Under the pieces are notes generated by a model, which was given only the letters and a program-made list of their open reading frames with translations, was not told the origin of the DNA and searched no databases. The position numbers and the translations under genes are program-made. Positions 1 to 11,629 of a stretch of DNA of 64,000 nt are shown here, in pieces. The first letter of the stretch is position 1. Each line of letters starts with the position of its first letter. This stretch comes from Azolla caroliniana (Eukaryota > Polypodiophyta): NCBI GenBank assembly GCA_043228905.1, contig JBHGNT010000002.1, positions 4,650,001 to 4,714,000 on the forward strand, given 5' to 3'.

Positions 1-2665
1 TGGGGCAAGATATTGACCCATACTTGGAGGTTGCAATGGTGCTTGTGTCTGTGTTGCCATACCAGGTACAGTTTGGGATCTTGGTGCCTGCATTATGGCC
101 TATGTTCAGATATGAGATAGCAATGCTTACAAACATCTAATAACTTAGAAAAATTAGGTGCATGCTGCATTAAAGCTTCCCAACACCTGCTCATCAGAAG
201 TGTACATGTAGTGAAGAGTGAATTTCAATATAAACAAAAGAAATGACCTCTTAATTGCTGTAAATCCTTAACATCCTTCCAATCTAAATGCTTCTCGAAT
301 GGACAATATTATTTTCGACAAATATTTTTAGTTTGATGGCCATTATTTTGCATTACAAAAAATGAAAAGCAAATGCTATAAGCTCTGCCCTCAGCCCACC
401 AAAAACTTATAATGAGCAGAAGCTTCAGAAATTTGGCTGCAGTGTCTTCCATTGCTTCTCTTTATATGTTTTGGGAAAAGATAAGCAATAGAGATTTCCA
501 TCATTTTCATTGCTCTTAATTGACACAATCAGTGTTGATGGCAGATAAATTCAATATTCACATTTCAACAACAACAAAATAGTTGGTTAATGTGACAGTG
601 GTAGCTATCATCCACCAGCTCAGCAACTTCGTATAATGGTCTCCAATGTTACAATTTCCATCATGTGTCTAAAACTCTAAATAATCCAGAATCAAGCGTT
701 CAACAAACAGAAATGATGATTGGTAAAGAGGACTTTGTTGTATACATGAGACAGCTCCTCGTGCATATGAGAATTCCCTTAGATGCAAAAAGGTGTGAAG
801 GGCCTATAATCTCAAGATTCAGAATAAGAAGCTAGAGTTGGCCAAAGTAAAAGCAGCTAGCTAGGGCATCATCGAAGAGCTCCATAAGCTAATTGATCGG
901 TAATCACTTAATATATTAATTTCTAATGCTACAATTTCCAGATGTGCGAGTATCCATAACTCCCAATAGTCCACATTGCACACTTTTGTAGGAGTCTATT
1001 TTCCATATCTAATTTACAAGACGTCTTTGAGCTCACTTCAGTACATTAATTAATTATTTAATCCATTTCTCCATTGACAAGCACTGACAATTTTACATTG
1101 TACTCGCAAAGGAGGCAGAAGTTCCGGTCTACCTAAACTGACAACATTAAGCACTTGCTAATGGGAATATTCAGGTACCTTACACAGTTTTACTAATGCC
1201 GTTAATACTTATTTTGGTTTGTTCTTCTCCAAGATGAGATAACATTTCAAGATGTACACTCTTGTTCAGTCTTATAGGCCTCTTAAAAGACATTAAATCT
1301 TTCATTAATTGTGTATTAATCCACCTCTTTTTTTCTTTCATTCATTGTATATTAATCCGCCGATGCATGCATCTATCCATCTATCTGGCACGTCCTTGAG
1401 CCACAAGTGATTCATTGAAAAAATCTCTCTCCATACATTAATCAACATATTAATATTTTTATCTAACCAGCACTAGCTTCTCACACAAACAAGGGGTTCA
1501 TGGAAAAAATTTCTTGAACATTAACCAATCTATTTATTTATATATCTAGCAAGTACTTGTATGCTCACACAAATCAATGCCGGTTTATGCAGCCATGTAC
1601 CTAAGAAGAAATGCAACAAAAGTAGCTAAATACATCACTCACCTGAGGTATTGCTCCAGAGAAATTTGGAGGGGCTCCAGCCCAAGATCGCGATGCTGAT
1701 GGGGGAGCCCCAATCCCAGTTGGTGGAGCTAAGGCGGAACCACTATAACCACCTGGAGGACCTTGTGGTCTTTGTGGATATGTTCCAGAGCTGGTCATCA
1801 CAGGGGGTTGACCGGGAGGTCTAACAGATGATTGAAGGGGTTGTGATGATGTCGCAGATCCAGGATAAATTGCACCATTACCTTGGGCATTGCTTTGGGA
1901 ATTCAGTTGAGTACCTGCAGTTGATGACGACAACGGGATTTGGCCAGGATAAATTGGGCCATTCGCTTGAGGATTGATTTGACGTATTTGGGTACTTGAT
2001 GCTAGAGGCTGATTTGGGCTGGGATAGATTGGACCAATATTACCTCCTTCAGCACCAACCCTTTGAATTGGCTGGGTAATTGAATTCAATGCTAAAGGTG
2101 GCCCTCGGGGCAGATTTGCTCCAACAAATGGGGCACTGGAGAGGGGATTCACAATGGGTGGTTGAAGATGGGCAGGTCCATTTGAAGCTGGTACTCCTCC
2201 CTGGGTGGGGAAATTACCTTGTGGAGGAGCAGAATTCAGCATCGGCGATACCAGAGATGGGCGTGCCAATGGCGATGGGGAACCCGACACCTGTCCAGGT
2301 ATATATGGAGGTTGTGGAGCTGTTGCACGGGAAATTTGACCAGGTACATGCGGACCCAATGGGCGGGCAGCCAATGGCGAAGGACCCAAAATTTGTCCGG
2401 TTGGTGGGGGCGGACCACCTGGAAATGGGCGAGCGCCCATTGTCATGCCCCCAGGTACACTCGCAGGCCGTGGACCTCCCAGGTGTGAATATGACCCTGA
2501 TGCCATCACTGATGGGCTGTTACCAATATTGAGATTTTGCATACCTGAAGGGAGATTTCCTAAGGTAGATCCCGGCCCCTGGCCGTATTGTTGGCCATAT
2601 GGTGGGCGTTGTTGTTGGGGTTGGGGCTGGGGTTGGGGTTGGGGTTGGGTATTCTGGGAAGCCAT
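1..2665 (-). CDS. SEC24: Sec24-like COPII coat protein, 5' part (exon 1 and start of exon 2)
   Basis: Sec24 is the cargo-binding subunit of the COPII inner coat and acts at ER exit sites with Sec23. Exon 1 is complement(1643..2665) and exon 2 is complement(1..99), which runs off the window. They join in phase 0 (exon 1 ends ...GAIPQ, exon 2 starts AIMQAPRSQ) across a GT-AG intron. The visible part, about 374 residues, is the low-complexity Pro/Gly/Gln/Ser-rich N-terminal arm: a (PQ)n tract near residues 6-18, then the segment MQNLNIGNSP, which resembles plant Sec24 B/C-type N-termini, then repeated IYPG(Q/S) motifs. The conserved zinc-finger, trunk and gelsolin domains would lie beyond the left edge. 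I chose the ATG giving MASQNTQ at 2665; an upstream in-frame ATG at 2728 would add a Phe-rich stretch that looks like translated 5' UTR. The Sec24 identity rests on composition and one short motif, so another proline-rich protein remains possible. Confidence 0.65.
100..1642 (-). other. Intron 1 of the SEC24-like gene
   Basis: This 1,543-bp intron has a GTGAGT donor (complement of 1642 downward) and ends in TAG at the complement of 102-100. It is AT-rich with many stops in every frame. I see no embedded gene or transposon. Confidence 0.7.
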
Positions 2666-3093
2666 GGATAGACACAGCAAAATCCGGGAGGAGAAGACGA
2701 AGAAGAAGAAGAATCTATCTGATCTCAAACTGGATTAAAGACGTTTCCAGAAAGCATCGATCAGATTGGACCCGAATTAGATCTACACAAAAAGGATTCT
2801 GCTACAGATCGGATGGGGTGGGTGGGAGGGAGGGTGGGTTCGTAACGATTCCGTGTAGATCTGTGTCGGAGCAGAGGAAAACAGGCTTTTCTTCTTCTTC
2901 TTCTTCTTCTTCTTCTTGCAGGGAAGCTGCTACTGATGATGGTGTTGCTGCTGCTTCTTCTTTCTGCCAAACTCGCATTGAAGTGTGTATGTTATGTTAT
3001 GTCAATGTACAAGAAAGACTGCGTGGCCTTTCGGATTGTTGATTCATTGCATTTTGTGAGAAGAGTCTGAAATCGCCCACTTCTTCTTCCCTG
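2666..3093 (-). promoter_or_regulatory. 5' UTR and proximal upstream region of the SEC24-like gene
   Basis: Read on the minus strand, the bases just before the ATG are rich in TTC/CTT triplets (complement of 2685-2715), as often seen in plant 5' UTRs. A (TTC)n run at 2889-2917 on the plus strand lies further upstream. No clear TATA box is visible, so the start site cannot be placed. Confidence 0.35.
2889..2917 (+). repeat. (TTC)n microsatellite
   Basis: About ten uninterrupted TTC/CTT triplets lie upstream of the SEC24-like gene. Confidence 0.9.
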
Positions 3094-3275
3094 GACACCA
3101 CACCCAGACACAGACATAGACAGACAGGCACACAGGCAACATAGCACAGACAGACAGGCAAGGCAGGCATAGGCACATAGCATAGATAGGCAACACAGCA
3201 CAAACAAACAGGCAGGCAGGCATATGCATATAGCATAGACGGACAGAGACGGACACACGCACACGCACACGGGAA
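3094..3275 (+). repeat. CAGACA/GGCA simple-sequence tract
   Basis: Imperfect repeats of CAGACA, CAGGCA and CATAG run for about 180 bp and grade into ACACGC at 3253-3270. Cys-rich reading frames across this stretch are products of the repeat. Confidence 0.8.
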
Positions 3276-3731
3276 CTCGGACTCCGACTTGGGCATCGCA
3301 AGAATCATTACGCACACAGGAACTCAAGACTCGAGCATCCCGAGCATTGTTAAGTTTTAACCGTGTGACTCGCCTCCCTTTCTTCTTTCCTTGGGCATCA
3401 GCACCCAGACTTCAACGGATCGCACCATGCTCCGTGATCAACATCAAGGGCGCAAAGAAAGTGTGCGTTGGAAATACATCATTGTGGGCAGCTCTGTGGC
3501 AAATTCGGTTGGAAGGTGGTCATGATTGACATCTACATTGGCTCCATATTTGCAATGAATCGTTGGTGTGGGAAGTATTGATGTGCTTGCAGTTTGTTTG
3601 TGCCATCATGAAGGCTGATATTGCAATGGAATGGAGGTCAATATGGAAAGTGTTTAGTATTGTCGCTTATAGGTGGATGAAGTTGTTGGAGTAAGCTTAA
3701 TTCCTATGTTGGTAGCATTTTTTATCTTATG
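3276..3731. other. Intergenic sequence, no supported gene
   Basis: Short open frames exist on both strands but none extends into a recognisable domain. It separates the SEC24-like upstream region from the GA/GT microsatellite. Confidence 0.5.
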
Positions 3732-3802
3732 TGTATGAGAGAGAGAGAGTGTGTGTGTGTGTGTGTGTGCGTGTGTGTGTGTGTGTGTTTGTGTGTGAGT
3801 TA
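3732..3802 (+). repeat. Compound (GA)n-(GT)n microsatellite
   Basis: A short GA run is followed by about 60 bp of nearly pure GT with single interruptions. Confidence 0.9.
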
Positions 3803-5016
3803 ACATCCCTAGAAATAGATTGTGATTTACGAGATGGTGCCAAGCCCATGGAGAGAGAAAGCAAGATATATTAACATCTAGCAAAGGACAAAATCAACCG
3901 ATGAGGGCAATTCATGATACAAATATGGGTGAATTCATGTTATACTTACCGAAACAAAAATAAATGCTCTAAGTTTCTTAAGTTTCATGATCAGGATCTA
4001 AATGCATGCGCTAAATGATTTTGGAGAAGTTTCACAAGCATGAATAGCATAACTAATGGTTGTGGGTTGAGTAGGGTGATTGGACAAAGCTACGAGGAAA
4101 TTTAGCAAATGCAGATGGGTGTCCTCATATGGATTGAACATGGTGAGCAATTATCTCCATCATTTGACGATGTTATGGCTCATGTGCCTTACGTCCATGT
4201 ACTTGCCCTCTCCATTGTCATCAACTACATTCTTCTACTCACGAATGGTAACTCCATGACATGTTAGTCAATGTTTGAAGCTATGGGATAAATTAGTGAT
4301 GCACTATTTTCATTGCATATTGCATGCTAATACAAGGGTGGATTCCCTACACTTTCAAAACCCCAAGCATGACGTGGCCAAAGTGTCATGGGTCAGTCTT
4401 TTCCATCATTTGTGAAATGACAATGGATTCCACATAGAGGGCAACATACTTCTCTCTTATATGCTTATAAGTAAGGCCACATGCACACAAAATTTTCCCT
4501 ACTTCCTATCTCTCTTTCACATATTTTGAAAAATGTTTCTTCTTTGGTATCAGGGAATGTTCATCTTACTTCCATATCTAGTTGGTGAGAAGAAATTGTA
4601 TGTTGTCTTATTGCTCTATCAACATGTAGGCATCCACGTGCCTCAGTCTTATATGAATCTTTAGGGAAAGAGATTGCCTAAGGTTGATTCAAGTCTTTTG
4701 TGTGTAGGGATGCGATAGATCTTGTCCCGATACCTTGTTTCATTCGTCATTTTCGTGAGGTTGTACCATATCAAAAGGGTGGTAAGTTCTCACATTAAGG
4801 ATATTGTTGTTAAACTACCATCACCTTTAAGTACCATGATTCTCCAAGATTTTCTATTGTCACCATTTGCTTCGATGTTTCAAACATCTTGGGTGTAAAT
4901 CTTTGAGTTGGCATGGTTTGAATTTGGTGAACGAGGTTCATTATATCAAATAGTTTTTCTACCATAAATTGGGTGTTGCAAATTCAAAATTATTGGATTA
5001 CTCAAATGGCTCAACA
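3803..5016. other. Intergenic AT-rich sequence, nothing recognised
   Basis: About 1.2 kb with stops in all frames. I could not identify any gene, RNA or transposon in it; decayed repeat sequence is likely but not shown. Confidence 0.4.

Positions 5017-5053
<37 letters not shown>
5017..5053 (+). repeat. (GA)n microsatellite next to the LINE 3' end
   Basis: About 18 AG dinucleotides lie directly beyond the 3' end of the minus-strand LINE. They may derive from its simple-repeat tail. Confidence 0.85.
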
Positions 5054-5057
<4 letters not shown>

Positions 5058-7715
5058 GATAGATTATATTATCATCTTCAGAGGTCAAATATGACCTATG
5101 AGACCAAAAATATTACATTTCACGTGATACGTGTGAAGGTGAGTAGCGACTCTCGATGTTCAAGAACTTTACCAATGAATGCTGCAATCGAGAGTGCACA
5201 TCGTGGTTGTGAGAGAAATTCGTGCAAGGATTGGGCTCGATCGGAGAGATGTGGAAAGCATGGTCGAATATGATCAAAGGCAGAGCATTGTATCAAAGTG
5301 TGATACTCGGACTCTCGAACTTGTTTAGGGCAAAGTGTGCATAGTCGGCCACTCTCATCACTTGTGCCCCAATGGCCCGTCTCAGATCTCAATGCGTGCG
5401 AGCTAAGTCGCATGGAAGCAATGGTTCGAATGGCATATATCGGGATGGGCTCTAACATGTATCGATGTGTACGGCTTCCCCGTTCCGCGAAGAATATGGT
5501 TTTGTATTTAGGTGCAACATTTGTAGTATAATGTGTGAAGCCACCACATTTGTCCCATGTCATGATACATTGGCGTTGCAAAAAGGCCTCATTTACAGAG
5601 GAATCTAGTGACGCATCATGAAGCAAGTGTCTTGCATCCCATCTACCAAACCATTTTTCTAAATCTTGCATCCAACCGGAACACAAAATTTTGCTTTTAT
5701 GCGTCTTTTGGATCTTTTTGCTTGCTTCCCATGCAATTCTAGGAAGTTGATGTGAGGGGCTTTTATGAACCTTAAGCATGTATTCAACAACCCTTTCCAT
5801 GGCCATGATCTCAATGGGAAGCGATCCTGTCTCAAGTAGGAGGAGGGTGTAGGGTATTTGTTTCTTAACTTGTAGAAACTTTGTAAGAAAATGTTTTTGG
5901 ACATTTTCAAACTCTTTCCGCGTAGATTTAGGGATGCTACTGCCCCATATTTCCACCCCAATAGAGAAGAACCGGGGTCACCAAAGTGTCAAAAAGATAT
6001 TTCTTGAGGTCCCAACACTTAATATCTCCAAGATTGCATGTGTTCTCAAATGCATAATATGCTCACTTACCCGCCTCAAAGCAACGTGTAGCACATTCAT
6101 TCCATCTATGATTTGAAGGAACTTCAAGGCCAAGATATTTGAAGCTTTCCACACATTCAAGTGGCTCATTGTTGTACATAATGCATGGTTTATCTCTTTT
6201 TTGACTCTTCACAAGCATAATCTTTGTTTTAGAGCTATTGACACTTAATCTAGTATGCATGCAAAAATTTTCCAATGCCTTCATAAGCTTTTGTGCATCT
6301 CCTAAAGTATTTGCAAAAAACACTACATCATCAACATATAACAAAAGCATAATCACAACATTCCCAATGACAACTTCTTCAACACATTCTTCCTTTACAA
6401 ACTTGGTAACAATTTCTTCTAATTCATCAATGCATAGACCAAATAATGTTGGTGAGAGTGGGCATCCTTGCTTAACACCAATAGTGCTATTAAAAAAATC
6501 TGAAAGTCTATCTCTCATACGCACACAACATATAACCTTCTCATATATTCGGGAAATTGCAAGCACATATTCACTTGGTACCTCAAGTTCTTCCATTTGC
6601 CTCCAAAGATTCTCACAAGGTACCATATCAAAAGCTTTCTTGAAGTCTACAAAGCAACAATATAAACCTTTACCTCTAAGGCGACTTTCCTCCATTAATA
6701 CTCGAAGAGTGACAAGATGATCAATGGTGCTATGGTGTTTTCGAAAACCATCTTGTCCATAACCTCTCTAACCATTTTTTTCTGCCCATACACGTATCTT
6801 TGATTCCATTATACATCCAAATAGTTTTGCCATTAATGAGCCAACCATGATGGTTCGATAGTTGTTTACATTATTTACATCTCCGCCTTTATGTAAAGGT
6901 TTGATCCAATTTGTAGTCCAATCATATGGCATACCATGTTGCAATGCATCATTAAACATATCGCATATCCATATATGTGCTTCCTTTCCCGTCCATTTGA
7001 GCATTTCAGCTTTTATACATTGAAGATCGCTTGCCTTTCGAGAGGCCAATTTCTTAAGTCATATGCATATATCTTCAATTGTAAAGAAGGGAGACATATG
7101 TGAAAGAGAACCATAACACATCATCTTTCCGACAAGAGATAACTCATATAAATTCTTACAATGCATAGACAAGTCATGAAGAGTTAAGTCACCATAACTC
7201 TCAACACGTTTCCCCTTTAGATTTCCCCAAAATTTAGCACATGCATGTGCTTTCTCTTGCGTTTGGAGAAGTTGTTGAGTAACTTCCCATATTCATCTCT
7301 TTCTTTGAATAATCCTTTTATAGTCAAGCAAATGCTTTTGGTAATTTTCTTTATCCTTAACTACATCCAAAACCATAAGGTACTTTCGAGCTTCATGACA
7401 TTCTTTATAAAACCATTTTTTCTTACATTTCTTGGTGCATTTCCATGATGTGCGGTTGATCGAAAAACATTTGTTTGTACAAGAGAGAATGACATTCTTA
7501 AAAGCTTCCCATTTGCATTCTAGTGTGGCACCATGTTGTGTCTTTGTCATTTGTAACTTATCCTCAACCATCTTGGAATACATGGGCGCTCACTTAAGAT
7601 TCATGCTCAAGTGCGTTTGTTTACTATCTTCAATGACCTTCTCGCAATCAAACCTATGCATACATTTGAGATCAACACATAAATTCCTATGATCGGATTC
7701 CGGTGTCCATTCCCC
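5054..7715 (-). mobile_element. 5'-truncated LINE (L1-type non-LTR retrotransposon)
   Basis: The fragment keeps the end of an endonuclease domain (a PESDHRNLCVDL-like motif near 7700), the linker, the full reverse transcriptase and a C-terminal Cys/His motif. No LTR or 5' region is present. It is bracketed by GA-type simple repeats at both ends (5017-5053 and 7716-7739), so target-site duplications cannot be defined. It is 5'-truncated, as is usual for LINE insertions, and carries stops and a frameshift. Confidence 0.85.
5120..7714 (-). pseudogene. LINE ORF2 remnant: endonuclease tail, reverse transcriptase, zf-RVT
   Basis: This would be the enzyme for target-primed reverse transcription. 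Reading down the minus strand: the endonuclease end at 7714-7584 contains an in-frame stop. The linker spans 7583-7293. RT motifs lie in 7049-6063, including DWTTNWIKPLHKGG, GYGQDGFRKHHSTIDHL, FVDFKKAFD, GVKQGCPLSPTLF and the catalytic LLLYVDDVVFFA. The C-terminal part (5956-5120) has a CTLCPKQ...H...C motif of the zf-RVT type. The RT frame has a TAG just after AEKNG (about 6767) and a TGA after FEAGK (about 6063), and a one-base shift near 5958 moves the C-terminal part to another frame. It is therefore non-functional. Confidence 0.85.
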
Positions 7716-7739
7716 CAGAGAGAGAGAGAGAGAGAGAGA
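7716..7739 (+). repeat. (AG)n microsatellite at the LINE/copia junction
   Basis: About 12 AG units lie between the truncated LINE 5' end and the copia remnant Copia-F. Confidence 0.85.
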
Positions 7740-7789
7740 CCTAAGAGGCACCTCCAGTGTATGCCTTAGATACGGATCAGGTAAACCCG

Positions 7790-8264
7790 TGCTTGAAGGG
7801 ATTACAGATTCTGATATGTTGGCTGATGCTGATTCCTGTCGATCTACATCAAGGTATGTAATGACCTAGGCAAGGGGAGCCATCTCATGGCAATCGAGGA
7901 TGAAGGTTATGGCTCTGTCAACCACAGAAGTTGAGTACATGGTTGTTGTAGAAGATGGCAAGCAAATAATCTAGACGAGGGATTTCATTGGTGAGCTAGG
8001 AATGAAGCAAGATTATTTCTTATTGCATTGTAATAATCAAAGTGTCATCCACCTTGCGAAGAATGTTGCCTATCACTCTACGACAAAACATATCTAGATG
8101 AGATATCATTGGTTATGAGAGAGAGTGGAAGAAAAGTAATTTGCTCTTGTAAAGGTCCATACGAATGATAATTGATCGGACATGCTGACAAAGGCATTGC
8201 CTATGGACAAGCTGAAAGCTTGCTGACTGAAGGTAGGCATTGTTGACCCTCCCATACAAGAGTG
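7790..8264 (+). pseudogene. Copia-F RNase H remnant
   Basis: The translation shows DSDMLADAD, GAISWQSR, ALSTTEVEYM, SVIHLAKNVAYHSTTKHI and SDMLTKALPMDKL. These are the successive motifs of a copia RNase H domain and C-terminus. At least seven in-frame stops occur (for example after KQII and TKHI), mostly explicable by CAG/CGA/TGG to stop transitions. Confidence 0.85.
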
Positions 8265-8278
8265 AAGGGGGAGTTAGT

Positions 8279-8872
8279 TGTCAAACGTTGTCCCTCCTTA
8301 TGGGAGCAGAGGCCGATGTGAACCAAAGCCAACTAGGGAACCAACTATGTACAAAGGGTCAGCTATGAGCCAATTGTGATCGGTTGGGAGCTGATTCGGC
8401 CAAGAGTCGTTATATTAAGGTAGGGACAAACATGTAAATACATATGTAAGTATAAACCCTAGATTATATCATTTATGATGATGGTCAAAGTTATATACTC
8501 ACAGGGAGGGAGAGAAGTGAGTGCAAGGATTGTGTGCATCAATGAACGAGTTTGCTAGTGTGTTGAGGCTCGAGTTCGATCACAATAGATCAACGGTTGC
8601 AATGTAAGCATGCCTAGTGTTTTGTGACTTCTTTGTTGCTTCATTGTAACGGTTGTCTACTAAGATAGACAAAGATCAACACAAGGTTGTGGCCTTATGT
8701 TCTTGTACACACTCTTCTATAGTGATTTTGCTCGGTGTTTGTGGGCTCCATGTAGTTTTTCCCATTGAGGGTTTTCCATGTTAAATCTTTGTGTCCCTAT
8801 CCTTGTTTTTCTTGTTCCTTTGTTGCTTTCATCTCTGTTTGTTTGCTGGCTGTGGCCGGCCCCATATTGACA
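8279..8872 (+). repeat. Copia-F 3' LTR
   Basis: It starts TGTCAA and ends TTGACA, a matching terminal inverted repeat, and begins six bases after the polypurine tract. Near its end it has the segment GAGGGTTTTCCATGTTAA, which recurs in diverged form in the Copia-B and Copia-C LTRs. Confidence 0.7.
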
Positions 8873-8874
8873 TC

Positions 8875-10401
8875 ACTCACACTTTCCTTTTTAAATGGCA
8901 ACCTCACTTGTTTCCCAAATTCACATATATGTTGCATGTTCTTATCCTTAAATCTTGGCAAACCAATAACTAGACCATGTGACTGCATATTTTTCAATTT
9001 ATGTATGTTAACAAGACCAATTCATTTATGCCTATTTCTGCAATTTTTTTGTTATCATATGTAGAACAAAACTTATGAGGATTTGAACTATCAACATCCA
9101 TTGTAAACATTCTACCTTCTTTTTTCCCTTTAGCAATCAATTTGAATCCTTTACTAGGATCTTCTACAAAGCATCCTCTTTGTTTGAATCTTACTTGCAA
9201 CCCTCTTTCTACCATTTGTCCTACAAATATTAGAATTTTTGTAATTGTAGGAACGTGTAACACATCTAACAAGCAATTTCTTGTACCATAAGCACTTTGT
9301 AAAGGTATATTACCAACGTGTTGTATATGATGCTCATTGCTTAGTATCATCACCGGTTTGAACATAACCATGAGCATGTAATGTATGCAAATTTTCAAAC
9401 AAATTTTCATCACATGACTTATGATTGCTACATCCTCTATCAATACACCAATTTCTATCTTGATCGACATTATTACTTGCTATGTGATTCTTGACAAGTA
9501 AATTTTCATCATCTTGTGTATCAGATGTTACGATACAATTACTAATCGTTTTATTGTTTCTATGAAAACATTGATTTGCATAATGACCAGGCTTACCACA
9601 AATGTAGCATAGACATGTATTTCAATCTTGATCGAACCTTCCTCTTTGAGCTTTACACCTCTGAAATTTTGAGTTTGGTTTTCATGTTGATCATATTGTT
9701 GATGTTGTGATGATTGTGAAGATTTATTCTTTCCTCTTCCTCTACTTTGAAAATTTCTACCTTTACCTCTTGATCTTGCATAAAACACTTGTAATTGATC
9801 TGAACGAGAGGATGAGCCTTGCAAGTTCAATTCCTCCATAATCATAAGTGAAATCAATTGCTCAAAGTTTGGTAATGAATCTCTAACATAAATAGAAGTA
9901 ATGAGAGACTTCCATTTATTGTCTTCTCTTAATCCATTCAATGTAAAACCAACTGAGTCATCATTATCAACGGGACTTCCAATAGATGATAAAGCATCTA
10001 ACACATTTTATTTTCGAAACAAAATCATTAACCAACATCGATGGTGATTTCTTCAAATTATTCAACTCATTTTTTAGCTGAATTTTGCTAACTTTCGTCG
10101 TAGAAGTATATAATCTTTCAAGACTATCCCATACATCCTTTGATGACTCTAGATCTTGAATATGCCCAATCAAAGAGTTCGATATATTTTGTGATAACAC
10201 AAACATGACCATGTTATCCTTCTCATTCCAATGATTAAAGTTTCTTATTTGTTCTTCAGTCAGATTCATTGCATGCATGAAAGGCTTAACCTTTGTTCCT
10301 GTAATGAAACCCCATAAATTCTTACCAATCAAGTAATTCCTCATTCGAAACTTCCATGGTTGATAGTTGTGCTTGTCCAACTTCTCTATTTGAGAAGACA
10401 A
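8875..10401 (-). pseudogene. Copia-G gag-protease-integrase remnant
   Basis: Gag starts MSSQIEKLDKHNYQPWKFRM at 10401, with a UBN2/retrotran_gag pattern (ESSKDVWDSLERLYTSTTKV). A frameshift near 10000 leads into EELNLQGSSSRSDQLQVFYARSRGKGRNF and a CCHC knuckle (CYICGKPGHYANQC, near 9610-9570). Further left come the pre-integrase segments at 9470-8994 (LLDVLHVPTITK, QVRFKQRGCFV) and 8997-8875. Several stops and frame changes make it non-functional. Confidence 0.8.
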
Positions 10402-10455
10402 CTCTGTCTACCATACTTTGTATCCTTTACTTGAAAATCGTCAATGATAAAGTTT

Positions 10456-10467
10456 ACTCTGATACCG
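10456..10467 (-). other. Copia-G primer-binding site
   Basis: The complement reads CGGTATCAGAGT, one mismatch from the initiator-tRNA-Met type PBS. The adjoining LTR would begin at about 10469 on the plus strand as TGTAAAG. Confidence 0.6.
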
Positions 10468-10470
10468 ATG

Positions 10471-11049
10471 TAAAGAACTATAGCTCTCAATGCGTACATG
10501 AAAGCGTAGAGGGTTCTAAGACTGATTAAGAAAATAAATAAATATGTATAATAATAATATAACTAATAAGGTTGGGGAGACACTAAGAAAATGGAGGAAA
10601 GGTTTTTTTTTTTGTACAAATAAAAAAGATAGACCAATTGATAAAGCCTTTAACCTTGTAGCTAAGGTCACAAGATCAAATCTCATGTGACGCGTCCAAG
10701 ATACTTTATCTATCTTCACCTTTACTACCAAATGGCAATAATTAAGCTTGAACTTTTAGCAAGCCGACTCAATATCGAAAAATAATTGGGAGTCTCATCT
10801 ACCTAACTATCACTTGACCCGACCTTAGCTATCCATTCGGCCTCCTTAGCCAATTTATGCAAACACCATGCAACACGCAATGTTTGCATTGTGCTAAGTG
10901 AGTCTTGCGATATATTAGTGGGACCATGGATTGGGAAATCTTCTACAAGGAAGGAGCGATTATTCGGTTGACAGGATACACTGATGTTGATTGGGGAGAC
11001 AATGTATCCGATTGACGATCAACATTTGACTTCGTCTTCTCCCTTGGAA
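10471..11049. other. Probable decayed LTR of Copia-G, boundary unclear
   Basis: By position this should hold the 5' LTR of Copia-G in inverted orientation. I cannot find its outer end, and no coding content is visible. Confidence 0.35.
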
Positions 11050-11412
11050 CCGGATGTCATGAAGACATACATTTTGGCCTTACAAGGATTCGAGCCCAAG
11101 ACGACTTGGTCTATATGTTAGACTATAATAACATATATGATGTATAGTTATAATAAATGTATTATTAGTTATTACAAGATATTTAGAGTATTCTAGAACA
11201 TTCTAGAGTATTCTAGAACAATGATTATATTAAATATCATAAATATCTAAAATATTCTAGAATGTTTTAGAATACTCTAAATATCTTGTAATAACTAATA
11301 ATACATTTATTATAACTATACATCATATATGTTATTATAGTCTAACGTATAGACCAAGACATCTTGGGCTCAAATCCTTGTGCGGCCAAAATGTATGTCT
11401 TCATGACACCGG
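11050..11412. repeat. Long AT-rich inverted repeat (hairpin, about 167-bp arms)
   Basis: The left arm (about 11050-11217) and right arm (about 11247-11412) are near-perfect reverse complements around a loop of about 30 bp. The outer 50 bp of each arm is non-AT-rich (ATGAAGACATACATTTTGGC on the left). The inner part is a run of ATTCTAGAA-type units. It could be a foldback/MITE-type element or two head-to-head copies of one short repeat. Confidence 0.9.
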
Positions 11413-11439
11413 AGAGATCTCATGGAGTAGCAAAAATAT

Positions 11440-11552
11440 ACTTATTATGATTATACATTGTATATGTTACAATAATGGTTTAAGGTTTGACACACATCAA
11501 GAGGATGTCAGTTCAAATCCTTGTAAGCCAAAATGCATATAATCATGACACC
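11440..11552 (+). repeat. Third, diverged copy of the hairpin arm unit
   Basis: The segment AGTTCAAATCCTTGTAAGCC and the following AATGCATATAATCATGACACC match the right arm of the adjacent inverted repeat in the same orientation, with about 20-25% divergence. The upstream AT-rich part also matches. The short word GTTCAAATCC is B-box-like, so a tRNA-derived SINE origin is possible. Confidence 0.55.
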
Positions 11553-11629
11553 CTCAAAACACTACGAAACTTGAGATGCTCGATGGAGGGAAGAAACTTG
11601 CACAACTTGATGTGCAATGAAAAGGGGAA

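Larger units (their letters stand above)
7741..8872 (+). mobile_element. Copia-F: 3' end of a Ty1/copia element (RNase H tail and 3' LTR)
   Basis: This 5'-truncated remnant holds the RNase H end of a copia polyprotein (7790-8264), a polypurine tract (AGTGAAGGGGGAG, 8261-8273) and a 3' LTR. The RNase H stretch resembles that of Copia-B and Copia-C, so it belongs to the same broad lineage but is much older. Confidence 0.8.
8873..10470 (-). mobile_element. Copia-G: 5' half of a minus-strand Ty1/copia element
   Basis: Running leftward from a primer-binding site at complement(10456..10467) are gag (from 10401), a zinc knuckle, the protease region and the GAG-pre-integrase motif (GLPRFKDKNMQHICEFGKQ). 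The element stops abruptly at the Copia-F LTR end. The rest of integrase, RT and RNase H is missing. Confidence 0.8.

Noticed and set aside
2080-2532. Plus-strand 150-codon frame opposite the SEC24-like exon
   Set aside because: Antisense shadow of a Pro/Gly-rich exon; no coding features of its own.
3332-3620. Minus-strand frame resembling a thioredoxin or ankyrin fragment (KYGANVDVNHDH...LPTMMYF)
   Set aside because: Only one short stretch looks plausible, with no CxxC or second repeat, and stops lie on both sides; too weak to call.
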